From positions 1 through 64,000 of the forward strand of contig NZ_JAJSON010000008.1 of the NCBI RefSeq assembly GCF_022410465.1: a stretch of 64,000 nt of DNA, read 5' to 3'. This document shows positions 1 through 9,183 of this stretch, in pieces. Every line of letters starts with the position of its first letter. The first letter of the stretch is position 1. This DNA comes from Christiangramia crocea (GTDB lineage Bacteria > Bacteroidota > Bacteroidia > Flavobacteriales > Flavobacteriaceae). The notes beneath the pieces were generated by a model, which was not told the DNA's origin, ran no database searches, and worked only from the letters and a program-made list of their open reading frames with translations. The position numbers were made by a program, and so were the translations under genes.

Positions 1-876
1 TTTGATCTCGCCGGGGCTTCTGCGGAAGAGGTCTTAAAACTCTGGCAGGGACTGGGGTATTATTCCAGAGCACGAAACCTTCATGAAACAGCCAGGTATG
101 TGGCAAATGATCTGGATGGTGAATTTCCCCGAAACTACAAAGGTCTTATAAAATTAAAGGGTGTTGGAGATTATACGGCCAGTGCAATTGCTTCAATCTG
201 CTATAATGAACCAGTGGCCGTGGTTGATGGAAATGTTTATCGTGTTCTTTCCAGAATTTTTGGAATAGATACCCCTATAAATACAACAAAAGGGAATAAA
301 GACTTTAAGGCTCTGGCCGAAGAATTACTGGATAGGAAAGACCCGGCTACCTTTAATCAGGCACTAATGGAATTTGGAGCTCTGCATTGTAAACCTCAAA
401 ATCCGGCATGTGAGGTTTGCCCATTCAATGATAAATGTGTGGCTTTAAAGAATCATAAAGTCCGGGAATTGCCAGTCAAGCTTAAAAAGACAAAGGTGAA
501 AAAAAGGTATTTTAATTACCTGGTTTTTGATCTTGAAAATAACAGGACTGTTCTCGAACAGCGCACAGGAAAGGGAATCTGGAATGGTCTATACCAGTTT
601 CCTTTAGTTGAATCGGAAAAACTTCTGGAAGAAAGGGAGCTCATTTTAAAAAATGACTTCAAAACAATGGTTGATGGTAACTTTTGTATTGAACTTTTTA
701 ATGAAGAACCGGTGGTTCACAAATTGTCCCATCAGCATTTATATACGCGTTTCTGGCTCGTGAATGCTTCAGGAATGTCTAAAGAAGCAGTTGGCCTGGA
801 GCAGGTGATGGATTATCCGGTACCAGTGCTGATTGAAAATTTTCTAAATGAATTTCTTCCTGAGGAGTATAAGTAA
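1..876 (+). CDS. mutY: A/G-specific adenine glycosylase MutY (5' truncated)
   Basis: Base-excision repair enzyme that removes adenine mispaired with 8-oxoguanine. The frame is open from base 1, so about 60 N-terminal residues lie outside the window; 291 residues are visible. The fragment reads LWQGLGYYSRARNLH near its start, then the helix-hairpin-helix segment LKGVGDYTASAI, the catalytic Asp in VVDGNVYRV, and a 4Fe-4S loop with Cys-x6-Cys-x2-Cys-x5-Cys spacing (HCKPQNPACEVCPFNDKC). The last 130 residues form the NUDIX-like 8-oxoG-reading domain. A GTG at 100 is in frame but is not the start, because conserved MutY sequence precedes it. The following gene order (ssb, gldE, gldD) is typical of Flavobacteriia. 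Confidence 0.97.
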   Translation, partial: FDLAGASAEEVLKLWQGLGYYSRARNLHETARYVANDLDGEFPRNYKGLIKLKGVGDYTASAIASICYNEPVAVVDGNVYRVLSRIFGIDTPINTTKGNKDFKALAEELLDRKDPATFNQALMEFGALHCKPQNPACEVCPFNDKCVALKNHKVRELPVKLKKTKVKKRYFNYLVFDLENNRTVLEQRTGKGIWNGLYQFPLVESEKLLEERELILKNDFKTMVDGNFCIELFNEEPVVHKLSHQHLYTRFWLVNASGMSKEAVGLEQVMDYPVPVLIENFLNEFLPEEYK

Positions 877-972
877 TTCCTTGTTTATATCTTTGGCTGT
901 TTTTGCAGATTTAGGTAGAATTTTTTAGTATTTTAGTTCTAATAAGGTTTAAAGCCAATAAAAAATAAAGAA

Positions 973-1443
973 ATGACAGGTACATTGAACAAAGTAATGT
1001 TAATTGGGCATACAGGAGATGACGTGAAAATGCATTATTTTGAAGGCGGTGGCTCCATTGGGCGATTCCCTCTGGCTACTAATGAAAGTTACACTAATAG
1101 AACTACCGGAGAACGGGTGACCAGCACAGAATGGCACAATGTGGTGGTTCGTAACAAGGCCGCCGAGATCTGTGAGAAATACCTGAAAAAAGGAGATAAG
1201 GTCTATATTGAAGGACGTATAAAGACCCGTAAATGGCAGGATGACCAGGGGAATGAGAGGTATCAAACAGAGATTCACTGTTCCGAGTTCACCTTTTTAA
1301 CTCCTAAAAATGAGTCTGGCGCTGAGCCTTCCGGAAACTCTCAAGCTTCTGCAAGTAAATCTGCAAAGCCTAAGAAGGATGACTATTCAAATCGTAATGA
1401 GACATATTCTCAGGACGAAGAGGAAGACGATTTGCCATTCTAA
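973..1443 (+). CDS. ssb: Single-stranded DNA-binding protein SSB
   Basis: Binds and protects single-stranded DNA in replication, recombination and repair. The 156-residue protein has an OB-fold over residues 1-110 (opening MTGTLNKVMLIGHTG, with TEWHNVVVRNKAAEICEKYLKKGDKVYIEGR in the middle), a flexible Ser/Lys/Gln-rich linker, and the acidic C-terminal tip ending DDLPF that docks partner proteins. ATG start after an AT-rich 96-bp gap; a loose promoter-like TTTG and TAGTATTT pair lies near 902-933, but I would not call it firmly. The length is normal for the family. Confidence 0.96.
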   Translation: MTGTLNKVMLIGHTGDDVKMHYFEGGGSIGRFPLATNESYTNRTTGERVTSTEWHNVVVRNKAAEICEKYLKKGDKVYIEGRIKTRKWQDDQGNERYQTEIHCSEFTFLTPKNESGAEPSGNSQASASKSAKPKKDDYSNRNETYSQDEEEDDLPF

Positions 1444-1464
1444 GTTTAATTTAAAATTTTGCCT

Positions 1465-2787
1465 TTGGATTCGGAACCTCCCAGTTTGCTTTTGTTTTGG
1501 GCCACAATGGGAATCACCCAGTTTATCAGCTTGATATTTTTATTCGTGCTACTACTATGCTCTGCTTTGATCTCAGGAGCTGAGGTGGCATTCTTTTCTC
1601 TAACCCCGGCTAATTTTATTACCGAAGATGGGAAAAGGACCAAAACCCAGAATATAGTTATCAACCTTCTTGAAAAACCCAAGAAGTTGCTGGCAACTAT
1701 TCTTGTTGCTAATAATTTCATCAATATTGCCATTGTCCTGCTGTTTGATGATCTTGCCGACGATTTGTTTGCAGGAGTGAATACTGAGGTATATGGTGTT
1801 GATTTGCGTCTTTTTTTTGAAGTTGGGCTGGTGACCTTTCTTATCCTGCTTTTTGGTGAGATCCTTCCGAAGGTATATGCAAGCAGAAATAAGGTGCAGT
1901 TCTCCAATTTTATGGCTCATCCTATTAATTTCCTGGACAGTTTCTTTTCGCCCCTAAGTACACCTATGCGGGCAGTGACCTTGTTTTTTTATGAAAAATT
2001 GGGGAAACGGCGCTCTTTTATAAGTATTGATCATCTTTCACAGGCTCTGGAGCTTACAAGTGAAGAAGATACAACACGGGAAGAGCAGAAAATACTTCAG
2101 GGTATTGTAAGTTTCGGGAATACCGATACCAAGCAGGTGATGCGCCCCAGGATGGATATCTTCGCCCTGAACGAGGAAAGTCCGTTTAATGAGATCATCC
2201 CGGAGATAATAGAAAATGGATATTCCCGGATCCCGGTCTACAGGGAAAATGTAGATAATGTAATAGGTATACTTTACATCAAGGATTTATTACCGCATCT
2301 TGGCAGGAAAAGCTTTGACTGGAAAGGTTTATTGCGTGAACCCTATTTTGTTCCTGAAAACAAGAAGCTGGATGATCTTTTAAACGAATTCCAGGACAAG
2401 AAAAATCATCTTGCCATTGTTGTAGATGAGTATGGCGGGACCAGCGGACTTATCTCACTGGAAGATATTATAGAAGAGATAGTAGGGGATATTAGCGATG
2501 AATTTGATGATGAAGATCTTATTTATTCAAAACTGGATGAAAATAACTTCGTCTTTGAAGGGAAAACACCTTTGAAGGATTTCTATAAGATCGTTAAAAT
2601 TGATGATCCTTCGGTTTTTGAAGATCAAAAAGGGGAGGCTGATACCCTGGCGGGATTCCTGCTTGAGATCTCTGGTGGTTTTCCAAAAAAGAATGATGTG
2701 ATCACCTTCCTTAATTATGCCTTTACCATTGAAGTGATGGACGACAGGCGTATTAAACAAATTAAATTGAGTATAGCGCCGGTATGA
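1465..2787 (+). CDS. gldE: Gliding motility-associated protein GldE (CNNM/CorC-type)
   Basis: Inner-membrane protein of the gliding/type IX secretion neighbourhood, needed in some Flavobacteria to support GldD. The N-terminal DUF21-type membrane domain covers about residues 15-190 and has the motif SALISGAEVAFFSL. A CBS-domain pair follows (MRPRMDIFALNEE; VVDEYGGTSGLISLEDIIEEIVG), then a C-terminal CorC/HlyC domain. Start choice: no ATG fits well. TTG at 1465 gives (M)DSEPPSLLLF, which resembles GldE N-termini as I remember them; TTG 1459 and ATG 1507 are alternatives. Its stop overlaps the gldD start by 4 bp, so the two are translationally coupled. Confidence 0.9.
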   Translation: MDSEPPSLLLFWATMGITQFISLIFLFVLLLCSALISGAEVAFFSLTPANFITEDGKRTKTQNIVINLLEKPKKLLATILVANNFINIAIVLLFDDLADDLFAGVNTEVYGVDLRLFFEVGLVTFLILLFGEILPKVYASRNKVQFSNFMAHPINFLDSFFSPLSTPMRAVTLFFYEKLGKRRSFISIDHLSQALELTSEEDTTREEQKILQGIVSFGNTDTKQVMRPRMDIFALNEESPFNEIIPEIIENGYSRIPVYRENVDNVIGILYIKDLLPHLGRKSFDWKGLLREPYFVPENKKLDDLLNEFQDKKNHLAIVVDEYGGTSGLISLEDIIEEIVGDISDEFDDEDLIYSKLDENNFVFEGKTPLKDFYKIVKIDDPSVFEDQKGEADTLAGFLLEISGGFPKKNDVITFLNYAFTIEVMDDRRIKQIKLSIAPV

Positions 2788-3359
2788 GAAGACTGAATAT
2801 GGCTTTCTGGGGAATCCTGTTTCTGACTATCTCGGCATGTAAGGATGATCCTAAGCCAAAACCTAGAGGTTTTTTAGCCCTTGAATATCCAGAACCTGAA
2901 TACAGGAGGGTGGATATTGGCTGCCCCTACACTTTTGAAAAGAATGATCTTGCGGAAATAGCGCCTTCCAGGAACCGGATACCCTGCTGGATCAACCTGG
3001 AATATAAATCTATGAACGGGGCTATCTTTATCACTTATCAGCGGGTTGATAATAACCTCGACTCATTACTTAGGGACGCCCAGAAACTGCCTTTGCAGCA
3101 TACTATAAAAGCCGACGTAATAGAGGGGGATATCTATACCAACGATTATAATAATACCTATGGAATGTTCTATGAAGTAGATGGGGACGCAGCCTCCCAG
3201 GCTCAATTTTACCTTACAGACAGTACAGACCATTTCCTTACAGGATCGGTTTACTTCAATTCACTTCCCAATTTTGACTCCATCGTTCCCGCAGCAGATT
3301 ACCTTAAAGAAGACATAAGACATTTAATGGAGAGTTTAAAATGGGAAAGGAATAATTAG
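2784..3359 (+). CDS. gldD: Gliding motility lipoprotein GldD
   Basis: Lipoprotein required for gliding and type IX secretion in Flavobacteria. The signal peptide ends in a lipobox (FLTISAC, Cys at about residue 19), and the mature protein has the family blocks GFLALEYPEPEYR and CPYTFEKND. At 191 residues it has the usual family length. The ATGA overlap with gldE and the gldE-gldD order match the conserved pairing of these genes. The periplasmic or outer-membrane side location is inferred from lipoprotein sorting. Confidence 0.93.
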   Translation: MRRLNMAFWGILFLTISACKDDPKPKPRGFLALEYPEPEYRRVDIGCPYTFEKNDLAEIAPSRNRIPCWINLEYKSMNGAIFITYQRVDNNLDSLLRDAQKLPLQHTIKADVIEGDIYTNDYNNTYGMFYEVDGDAASQAQFYLTDSTDHFLTGSVYFNSLPNFDSIVPAADYLKEDIRHLMESLKWERNN

Positions 3360-3417
3360 CCGGAATACCTTTTTCTTCGGATAAGAATGCCGATTTTTGC
3401 CGTTTCAATCGGTAAAT

Positions 3418-4323
3418 ATGCTTGCTAAAAATCTTAAATGGATATATCTGATTATACTTTCCGTAGTCTGGGGGAGTTCTTTCATACTTATAAAAAAAGC
3501 GCTTATAGGACTCACGGCCTTTCAGGTGGGGTCTTTACGAATAATTTTTGCGGCCCTTTTTCTTATCCTGGTGGGTTTTAAAAGTATAAACCGGCTAACC
3601 CGAAGACAATGGAAATGGATAATCATCTCAGGTTTCCTTGGTTCCTTCTTTCCTGTCTACCTTTTTTCTTTTGCTGAAACCGAGATCGATAGTGCAGTGG
3701 CTTCTATCCTGAATGCTACCACGCCTTTACTCACGTTGATTATTGGAGCTGTTTCTTTTCGGGCTGTATTCACTCAGAATAAGGTGCTGGGTGTTATAAT
3801 TGGATTGATAGGAACGGCAGGGCTTATCTTCAGCGGAGCCAGTATTAACCCGGATCAGAATTATTTATATTCCTTTCTTGTAGTTATCGCAGCCGGCTGT
3901 TATGCGATGAATGTGAACATCCTGAAAAGCAGGATGAGCGATATTTCGCCTCTGGGTATTGCAGCGGGGAATTTTTCTGCTCTGCTGATACCGGCAGTGC
4001 TAATTCTTTATTTCACAGGTTTTTTTGAGCTTGCTGAATACTCTTCAAAAACTGAATGGTCTGTAATATATGTTGCTATGCTTGGAATAATTGGAACAGG
4101 GTTAGCTATGATCATATTCAATAAGCTGGTGCAGATATCAGACCCGGTCTTCACAACATCTGTTACCTACACCATTCCGGTAGTGGCTTTAGGCTGGGGG
4201 GTACTTGATGGTGAAGTCTTTAGTTTATGGCAGCTTATCTCGGCGCTAATAATTCTTGGAGGTGTATTTATTGTTAATCGATCTAAGGATATTATCTCCA
4301 GGTTCAGGAAACAGGCGACATAA
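3418..4323 (+). CDS. EamA/DMT-superfamily permease
   Basis: Integral membrane transporter of the drug/metabolite family; the substrate cannot be read from sequence. It has two tandem EamA repeats of five transmembrane segments each, with the signature IILSVVWGSSFILIKKAL at the start of repeat one and a matching repeat from about residue 150. I place the start at ATG 3418 (MLAKNLKWIYL); a TTG at 3397 would add seven residues without hydrophobic or conserved character. It follows gldD by 58 bp in the same direction and may be co-transcribed, but a role in gliding is not implied. Confidence 0.88.
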   Translation: MLAKNLKWIYLIILSVVWGSSFILIKKALIGLTAFQVGSLRIIFAALFLILVGFKSINRLTRRQWKWIIISGFLGSFFPVYLFSFAETEIDSAVASILNATTPLLTLIIGAVSFRAVFTQNKVLGVIIGLIGTAGLIFSGASINPDQNYLYSFLVVIAAGCYAMNVNILKSRMSDISPLGIAAGNFSALLIPAVLILYFTGFFELAEYSSKTEWSVIYVAMLGIIGTGLAMIIFNKLVQISDPVFTTSVTYTIPVVALGWGVLDGEVFSLWQLISALIILGGVFIVNRSKDIISRFRKQAT

Positions 4324-4598
4324 AATTGGGGAGCTTCTTTTATCTCCGTGTAATTATTGGTGATGCCGTCATGGTTTGTGTTTAATCAGCCATATCTTCA
4401 AAAGAATTTAGTCAATACCGCCTGCGGTTTTTCTGTGATTTTTTCATTTGAACCAATTAAAATTAAGTGAGAACGCTAAAAAGTTTACAATTTGTTGGTG
4501 AAAGCCTTCAAAGAATGCGAAATGTGTTAAAATTAACAAGCTATTAAGGCAAAAAGAGGTTCATTTTTAGGAAATTTACTTTTAAATCATACTGTTTT

Positions 4599-5063
4599 AT
4601 GACACATGTAAAAATTCCAATTCTATATGGCTTTATTATAGCGGCTTGTTTGGCTGCCTATTTTCTTATTCTTTCAATATTCGGGTTACACATAAATCCG
4701 GTCTATAGTATATTTAATGGTTTTATAATGGCTGTAGGACTGTGGATGGCACTGAAAGCATATAGGAAAAGCAAGGGGAATAAGTTCAAATATCAAAAAG
4801 GCTTTTCTCTCATCTTTATTACCGGAATTAATGCAACCATCATTTTCGTGATTTTCTTCGGATTCTATGCCACCGAGCTGAATCCAGGATTTTTAGATCA
4901 GCTCATTAATATGTGGGCAACATTTTATAATACGACTATTGGTATAGTCCTCTTCACAATTGCCTTAATGGGCTTTTCAACCAGTATTGTACTTGCGCTG
5001 GCCTATATGCAATTATTCAAGGATTCCTGGAATACCAAAGAAGGAAAAAAGCATACCTATTAG
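4599..5063 (+). CDS. DUF4199-family membrane protein
   Basis: Small inner-membrane protein of unknown function, 154 residues with about four transmembrane helices: residues 6-28, 33-50 (SIFNGFIMAVGLWMALKAY), 68-90 and 115-138. The size, the helix pattern and the pairing of a short basic loop after helix two with a long third helix fit the DUF4199 family common in Bacteroidota. It stands alone between a 275-bp gap upstream and the rplU promoter downstream. No catalytic motif is visible. Confidence 0.7.
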   Translation: MTHVKIPILYGFIIAACLAAYFLILSIFGLHINPVYSIFNGFIMAVGLWMALKAYRKSKGNKFKYQKGFSLIFITGINATIIFVIFFGFYATELNPGFLDQLINMWATFYNTTIGIVLFTIALMGFSTSIVLALAYMQLFKDSWNTKEGKKHTY

Positions 5064-5088
5064 ATCTGGTTTGAAAAAATAAAAAACC

Positions 5089-5119
5089 TTTGTCAATTAA
5101 TTAATTAGGATTATATTTG
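5089..5119 (+). promoter_or_regulatory. rplU promoter P1 (Bacteroidota type)
   Basis: TTTG at 5089-5092 and TATATTTG at 5112-5119 are separated by exactly 19 nt, an excellent match to the Bacteroidota -33/-7 consensus. The start of transcription would fall near 5126, giving a leader of about 55 nt. That leader contains the inverted repeat CACCC...GGGTG (5119-5145) with an inner CGT/ACG pair. Confidence 0.75.
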
Positions 5120-5126
5120 CACCCGC

Positions 5127-5154
5127 TTGCGTGAAAACGTGGGTGTTATATTTG
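5127..5154 (+). promoter_or_regulatory. Possible second rplU promoter P2
   Basis: A second copy of TATATTTG (5147-5154) lies 35 bp downstream of the first, with TTG at 5127-5129 seventeen bases upstream. It overlaps the leader hairpin of P1. Tandem promoters are plausible for a ribosomal operon, but the short spacer makes this weaker than P1. Confidence 0.4.
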
Positions 5155-5179
5155 TATCAAAATTAATTAATCATACGCT

Positions 5180-5701
5180 ATGTACGCAATTGTAGAGATA
5201 GCAGGGCAGCAGTTTAAAGTTGCAAAAGACCAAAAGGTATTTGTTCACCGTTTGGATGGTAAGGAAGGCGACAGTGTCTCTTTTGACAAAGTTCTTCTTA
5301 CCGCAGACGGAGATAATGTAACCGTTGGCGCCCCGGCTATAGAAGGAGCTCTTGTAGGAGCCAAGATCAATCGTCATCTAAAAGGTGATAAAGTGATCGT
5401 TTTCAAAAAGAAAAGACGTAAAGGTTACCGTGTTAAGAACGGTCACCGCCAGGCCTTGACCGAGATCCTTATCGAAGGAATCGATCTTAAAGGAGGTAAA
5501 AAAGCAACTTCGGCTAAGAAAGAAGAGCCTAAAAAAGAAGAAGCTAAAAAAGAGTCTAATAAACAGGAGCCTAAAGCTGATAAAAAATCAGAAGACCTTA
5601 GCAAGCACACGGTAGTGGAGCTTAAAGAAATGGCTAAGGAAAGAGGAATTGAAGGTTATTCTTCCATGAAGAAAGCCGAATTAATTGAGGCTCTTAGCTA
5701 A
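5180..5701 (+). CDS. rplU: Ribosomal protein bL21 with C-terminal SAP-like extension
   Basis: Large-subunit protein that contacts 23S rRNA. Residues 1-103 are a complete bL21 ([18 protein letters not shown] at the start; [15 protein letters not shown] near its end), the normal length of the family. A Lys/Glu-rich linker (about 104-138) and a 33-residue helical segment follow ([20 protein letters not shown], then KKAELIEAL). This tail resembles a SAP or Rho-N type nucleic-acid-binding motif, and such extensions occur in Flavobacteriia. rpmA follows by 26 bp, so this is the classic bL21-bL27 operon. Confidence 0.95.
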   Translation: MYAIVEIAGQQFKVAKDQKVFVHRLDGKEGDSVSFDKVLLTADGDNVTVGAPAIEGALVGAKINRHLKGDKVIVFKKKRRKGYRVKNGHRQALTEILIEGIDLKGGKKATSAKKEEPKKEEAKKESNKQEPKADKKSEDLSKHTVVELKEMAKERGIEGYSSMKKAELIEALS

Positions 5702-5727
5702 ATTTAAACTACTAAAAACGAAATAAA

Positions 5728-5988
5728 ATGGCACATAAAAAAGGAGTTGGTAGTTCCAAGAACGGTAGAGAATCAGAATCGAAACGCTTAGGTGTGAAGA
5801 TCTTTGGTGGTCAGGCTGCCGTTGCTGGTAACATTCTTGTAAGACAACGCGGATTCACTCATCATCCAGGTGATAATGTGTATGCCGGTAAAGACCATAC
5901 ATTACATGCCAAAATAGATGGCCTTGTAAAATTCACTAAGAAGAAAAATGATAAATCTTATGTTTCCATTGAGCCTTTTGAAGCTTAA
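5728..5988 (+). CDS. rpmA: Ribosomal protein bL27
   Basis: Large-subunit protein near the peptidyl-transferase centre. The 86-residue sequence starts [24 protein letters not shown], the usual Bacteroidota N-terminus without a cleavable extension, and contains [18 protein letters not shown]. It is co-transcribed with rplU and followed 23 bp later by an intrinsic terminator. Confidence 0.97.
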   Translation: MAHKKGVGSSKNGRESESKRLGVKIFGGQAAVAGNILVRQRGFTHHPGDNVYAGKDHTLHAKIDGLVKFTKKKNDKSYVSIEPFEA

Positions 5989-6011
5989 TTAGAAACCGAT
6001 TTACCAAATAT

Positions 6012-6041
6012 AAACCCTCTTCATCACGATGGGGGTTTTTT
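6012..6041 (+). terminator. Intrinsic terminator of rplU-rpmA
   Basis: AAACCCTC and GGGGGTTT flank an inner CATC-AC-GATG hairpin, and the stem runs into a T tract at 6036-6041. It lies directly downstream of rpmA. Confidence 0.8.
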
Positions 6042-6180
6042 ATTTTCTGTATTTAATGAGATCTTTAGGTATGCCGTCCACCGGATATGTGAGTTTCAGA
6101 GTTCTGTCATTTAAAGGGGATTGTAGAATGTATTTAATAACAGTTATATTTATGAAATCAATATTCGGTAAATCCAGATC

Positions 6181-7758
6181 ATGAAAAATTTTTTATCTAA
6201 AAAGATTTGTCTGCTTTTTCTTATGGTATTTATAAACCATAGTTATTCCCAGCAGGCTGTAAAAGTAGAAACTAAATACGGAACACTTGAGGGAGTCCAT
6301 GATAAAGAAAAAGGGATCGACCTTTTTCTTGGGGTTCCTTTCGCTGAACCTCCTGTGGGCGAATTACGCTGGAAAGCTCCCCGGCCTCCTAAGAAATGGC
6401 AGGGTATAAAACCTGCAAGAGAGTTTGGCCCGGCAGCAGTACAAACCAATGTTTTTGGAGATATGGTTTACCGGGGAAAAGGGACTAGCGAAGACTGTCT
6501 TTATTTAAATATATGGACTCCTGAGGCAAATGAGAATAAAGCACTTCCCGTGCTGGTCTATTTTTATGGCGGTGGATTGGTGGCAGGCGATGGCTCAGAG
6601 CCAAGATATGATGGGGCTTCAATGGCACAAAAAGGGATAGTGACGGTTACGGTGAATTATCGTCTCAATGTTTTTGGGTTTTTAGCACATCCTGAATTAA
6701 CAGAAGAAGCTCCTTATGGTGCTTCTGGGAATTATGGGCTGCTTGATCAGAATGCAGCATTAAAATGGGTATACGAGAATATTGAAGAATTTGGAGGTGA
6801 CCCTGAAAGAATAACCATAGCAGGGGAATCCGCTGGCTCCATTTCAGTAAGTGCTCACATGGCCTCGCCTTTATCCAGGGATCTTCTTGCCGGGGCGATT
6901 GGAGAAAGTGGTGCTTCTATAAAGCCCACGCTTGCTCCGGTTCCTCTTGCAGAAGCCGAAAAGACAGGAAAACAATTTGCCGGGAATATAGGGCACCCTT
7001 CTCTTAAAGAATTAAGATCGCTTAGTACTGATGAACTTTTTAAGCTTTATAACGAGTCCGGAAGATTCGGTTTTCCAACCGTGATAGATTCGTATTTCCT
7101 CCCTCAGTCCTTACCTGAGATTTTTAAAAACGGGGATCAGGCACAAATTCCGCTTCTTGTTGGCTGGAATTCTGCCGAAATGCCGTCGGTTAGTTTGATG
7201 CAGGGACAGGAATTTTCAGAGTCTAATTATAAGGAAAAGATTAAGGAGCTCTATCCTGAGAATTTTGATAGGGTTATGGAGTTATATCCTGCATCTCCTG
7301 TAAATGAAATCAGAAGCTCTGCAACAGCATTGGCTTCAGACAGGTTTATTGCCTATAGCACTTGGAAATGGGCCGATCTTCATTTAAATAATTCTGATCA
7401 GCCTGTGTACAGGTATATTTTTAGCCGAATCAGGCCATCAACGCAGGAAAATCCTTCATATAAACCTGAAGGTGCTCCTCATGCTTCCGAAATTGAATAT
7501 TTCATGGGTAACCTGGGTTTGATAGACAATCCTAATTTAACCGAAGAAGATTTTCAAATTTCCGGAACCATTCAAAAGTATCTCGTCAATTTCATTAAAA
7601 CCGGGAACCCTAATTCTCAGGATCTGCTTAATTGGCCATCTCTTAGGGAATCTAATGGCATCATTCCTGTAATGATAATGGATTCGGAATTTAAAGTTAT
7701 TCAGTCCCAGGAGGAGGATAGATATGAGTTTCATGATGAGTTCTATGGAAATAACTAA
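6181..7758 (+). CDS. Secreted type-B carboxylesterase
   Basis: Alpha/beta-hydrolase of the carboxylesterase/cholinesterase family that cleaves carboxylic esters; the natural substrate is unknown. A signal peptide covers about residues 1-23, ending ...FINHSYS before QQA. Family landmarks: GVPFAEPPVGELRW, the EDCLYLNIW block, the oxyanion loop YFYGGGLVAGDG, the nucleophile elbow GESAGS, a Glu after VGWNS, and the catalytic His in GAPHASEIEYFMG. At 525 residues it is full length. A weak promoter-like TTG/TATATTTA pair lies at 6121-6152. The gene stands alone and converges on an LVIVD lipoprotein gene. Confidence 0.92.
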   Translation: MKNFLSKKICLLFLMVFINHSYSQQAVKVETKYGTLEGVHDKEKGIDLFLGVPFAEPPVGELRWKAPRPPKKWQGIKPAREFGPAAVQTNVFGDMVYRGKGTSEDCLYLNIWTPEANENKALPVLVYFYGGGLVAGDGSEPRYDGASMAQKGIVTVTVNYRLNVFGFLAHPELTEEAPYGASGNYGLLDQNAALKWVYENIEEFGGDPERITIAGESAGSISVSAHMASPLSRDLLAGAIGESGASIKPTLAPVPLAEAEKTGKQFAGNIGHPSLKELRSLSTDELFKLYNESGRFGFPTVIDSYFLPQSLPEIFKNGDQAQIPLLVGWNSAEMPSVSLMQGQEFSESNYKEKIKELYPENFDRVMELYPASPVNEIRSSATALASDRFIAYSTWKWADLHLNNSDQPVYRYIFSRIRPSTQENPSYKPEGAPHASEIEYFMGNLGLIDNPNLTEEDFQISGTIQKYLVNFIKTGNPNSQDLLNWPSLRESNGIIPVMIMDSEFKVIQSQEEDRYEFHDEFYGNN

Positions 7759-7763
7759 ACAAA

Positions 7764-7787
7764 AAATCCCTGTGTAAACAGGGATTT
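7764..7787. terminator. Bidirectional terminator between convergent genes
   Basis: A perfect 9-bp stem AAATCCCTG / CAGGGATTT with a 6-nt loop, flanked by A-rich and T-rich sequence on both sides. It lies between the ends of the esterase and the LVIVD lipoprotein genes and can serve both strands. Confidence 0.8.
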
Positions 7788-7812
7788 CAAAAAACCAAAC
7801 AAAAAGGGGAAA

Positions 7813-9039
7813 TCAATCCAAAGCAAAACTGCTTATTAAACTAATTTCGTTACCCTTGTAGGAGTACTGGTAAAGTATATTTTCCCCGACCATAAGCAGC
7901 TTATCCTCTAAAGGGATAACATCGTAGGTGCTAACGTTGCTGAATTGATCTATTAACCTTAGGTCGGGGGTGTCCTGAATATCGTAGACCTTTAAGCCTG
8001 CGTCACCATCGCATACAAATAACCAGTCGTCTTTGACGCCTAATCCGTAAGGATTATTCATTTGATAGGTCTTTTCTATAAACGGATTTGTCTTATCTGA
8101 AATATTTACCACATCAAGCTGGTTGAAATTCTGTCCGCACAGGTTCCCCCCGCGAATGGTAACATAGGCATAATCCTCTTTAACAACCACAGGATCGCAG
8201 CCTAATACATGTTGTAAATATGATATTTGTTGTGGAGAGGAAGGGTCTTCTATACTGTATATATACATTCCTCTGTCACTTCCCAGATACAAGTGGTCTT
8301 CATAGTTAAAAATTGTTTCGATATTCCAGCCAACCTGCAGGGCGCTAACCCGGTTCGTAGCTGAAGGATTAGAAATATCGAACGCTGAAAGTTTTGACTC
8401 ATCAGCCACATACAGGTAATTGTCCTTTATACTGAATCTGGCCATACTTCCGCCTGTGCCCGCATTTCCCCTTCCGGCATCTGTTGCCATTTCAAATCTC
8501 CCCCAGTCGGGCTGTGCATATTCAATCTTTCTTGTTTCCAGAACATAACCAACGATCACTTGCCGGGCAGGATCAAAATTTTCAAAATCTACATAATGGG
8601 CACCTTCCGGTGCTACAGTATAATAATTGGGAAAAACATCCTTAACCCGGGCAATCTCCTTGATCTGGTTTATATCGCTTATGTCAAACACAACCAGGTC
8701 CATTCCGTTATCTGCATATAGCTTTTCGTCTTTTATGGCTATATCCATATTCCTTGGGATCTTAAGGAATTTTATATTTTCCGGGTTAAAAGGATCGGTA
8801 TTATCAATTATATGAACCCCTTCATTTTTATCATTGACGAAAATATAGTCCCGCCAGGCATATATCTTGCCCGATTCGGCAATGATCCTCGGCTCCTGGA
8901 TCTTGACGGAAGCCCTGAAATCGGCTACAGACTGGGTCACGGGAACAGCTACGGTAGATAATTGCGGATCTTCCTCATCGCTGCACGAAGTAAGAATTGA
9001 AAGTGCAAAAAATAAAGGAAGAAATAGTAGCTTTTTCAT
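7813..9039 (-). CDS. LVIVD-repeat surface lipoprotein
   Basis: Predicted lipoprotein (lipobox ILTSC, Cys at about residue 19) of 408 residues. The mature part is built of beta-propeller-like repeats in which phrases such as GVHIIDNTDP, LVVFDISDINQ, LSAFDISNP, MYIYSIEDPSSP, LDVVNISDKTNP and LKVYDIQDTP recur about every 45-50 residues. This is the LVIVD repeat. Such proteins are common surface or outer-membrane lipoproteins in Bacteroidota and their function is unknown. It is a single gene divergent from miaB. Confidence 0.85.
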   Translation of the reverse strand: MKKLLFLPLFFALSILTSCSDEEDPQLSTVAVPVTQSVADFRASVKIQEPRIIAESGKIYAWRDYIFVNDKNEGVHIIDNTDPFNPENIKFLKIPRNMDIAIKDEKLYADNGMDLVVFDISDINQIKEIARVKDVFPNYYTVAPEGAHYVDFENFDPARQVIVGYVLETRKIEYAQPDWGRFEMATDAGRGNAGTGGSMARFSIKDNYLYVADESKLSAFDISNPSATNRVSALQVGWNIETIFNYEDHLYLGSDRGMYIYSIEDPSSPQQISYLQHVLGCDPVVVKEDYAYVTIRGGNLCGQNFNQLDVVNISDKTNPFIEKTYQMNNPYGLGVKDDWLFVCDGDAGLKVYDIQDTPDLRLIDQFSNVSTYDVIPLEDKLLMVGENILYQYSYKGNEISLISSFALD

Positions 9040-9119
9040 TTTTCAGGTCAATTAGTTATCTATTAGATGTCCGGAATTTGAAAAGGTTGCGTTTGAGTTT
9101 ATAAATTTTTTTCTGTCAC

Positions 9120-9150
9120 TTTGTCAGAACTCACTTTAGCCCTATCTTTG
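9120..9150 (+). promoter_or_regulatory. miaB promoter (Bacteroidota type)
   Basis: TTTG at 9120-9123, a 19-nt spacer, then TATCTTTG at 9143-9150: a full match to the consensus. Transcription would start near 9157, about 27 nt before the miaB ATG. Confidence 0.75.
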
Positions 9151-9183
9151 CCAATCTAAAAACCGAAAGGTTATTGAAGAATT

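Noticed and set aside
902-936. Promoter before ssb
   Set aside because: TTTG and TAGTATTT are present but spacing and box quality are ambiguous; ssb may be read from mutY.
4324-4598. 275-bp gap between the EamA and DUF4199 genes
   Set aside because: No ORF, hairpin or promoter I could defend; AT-rich sequence only.
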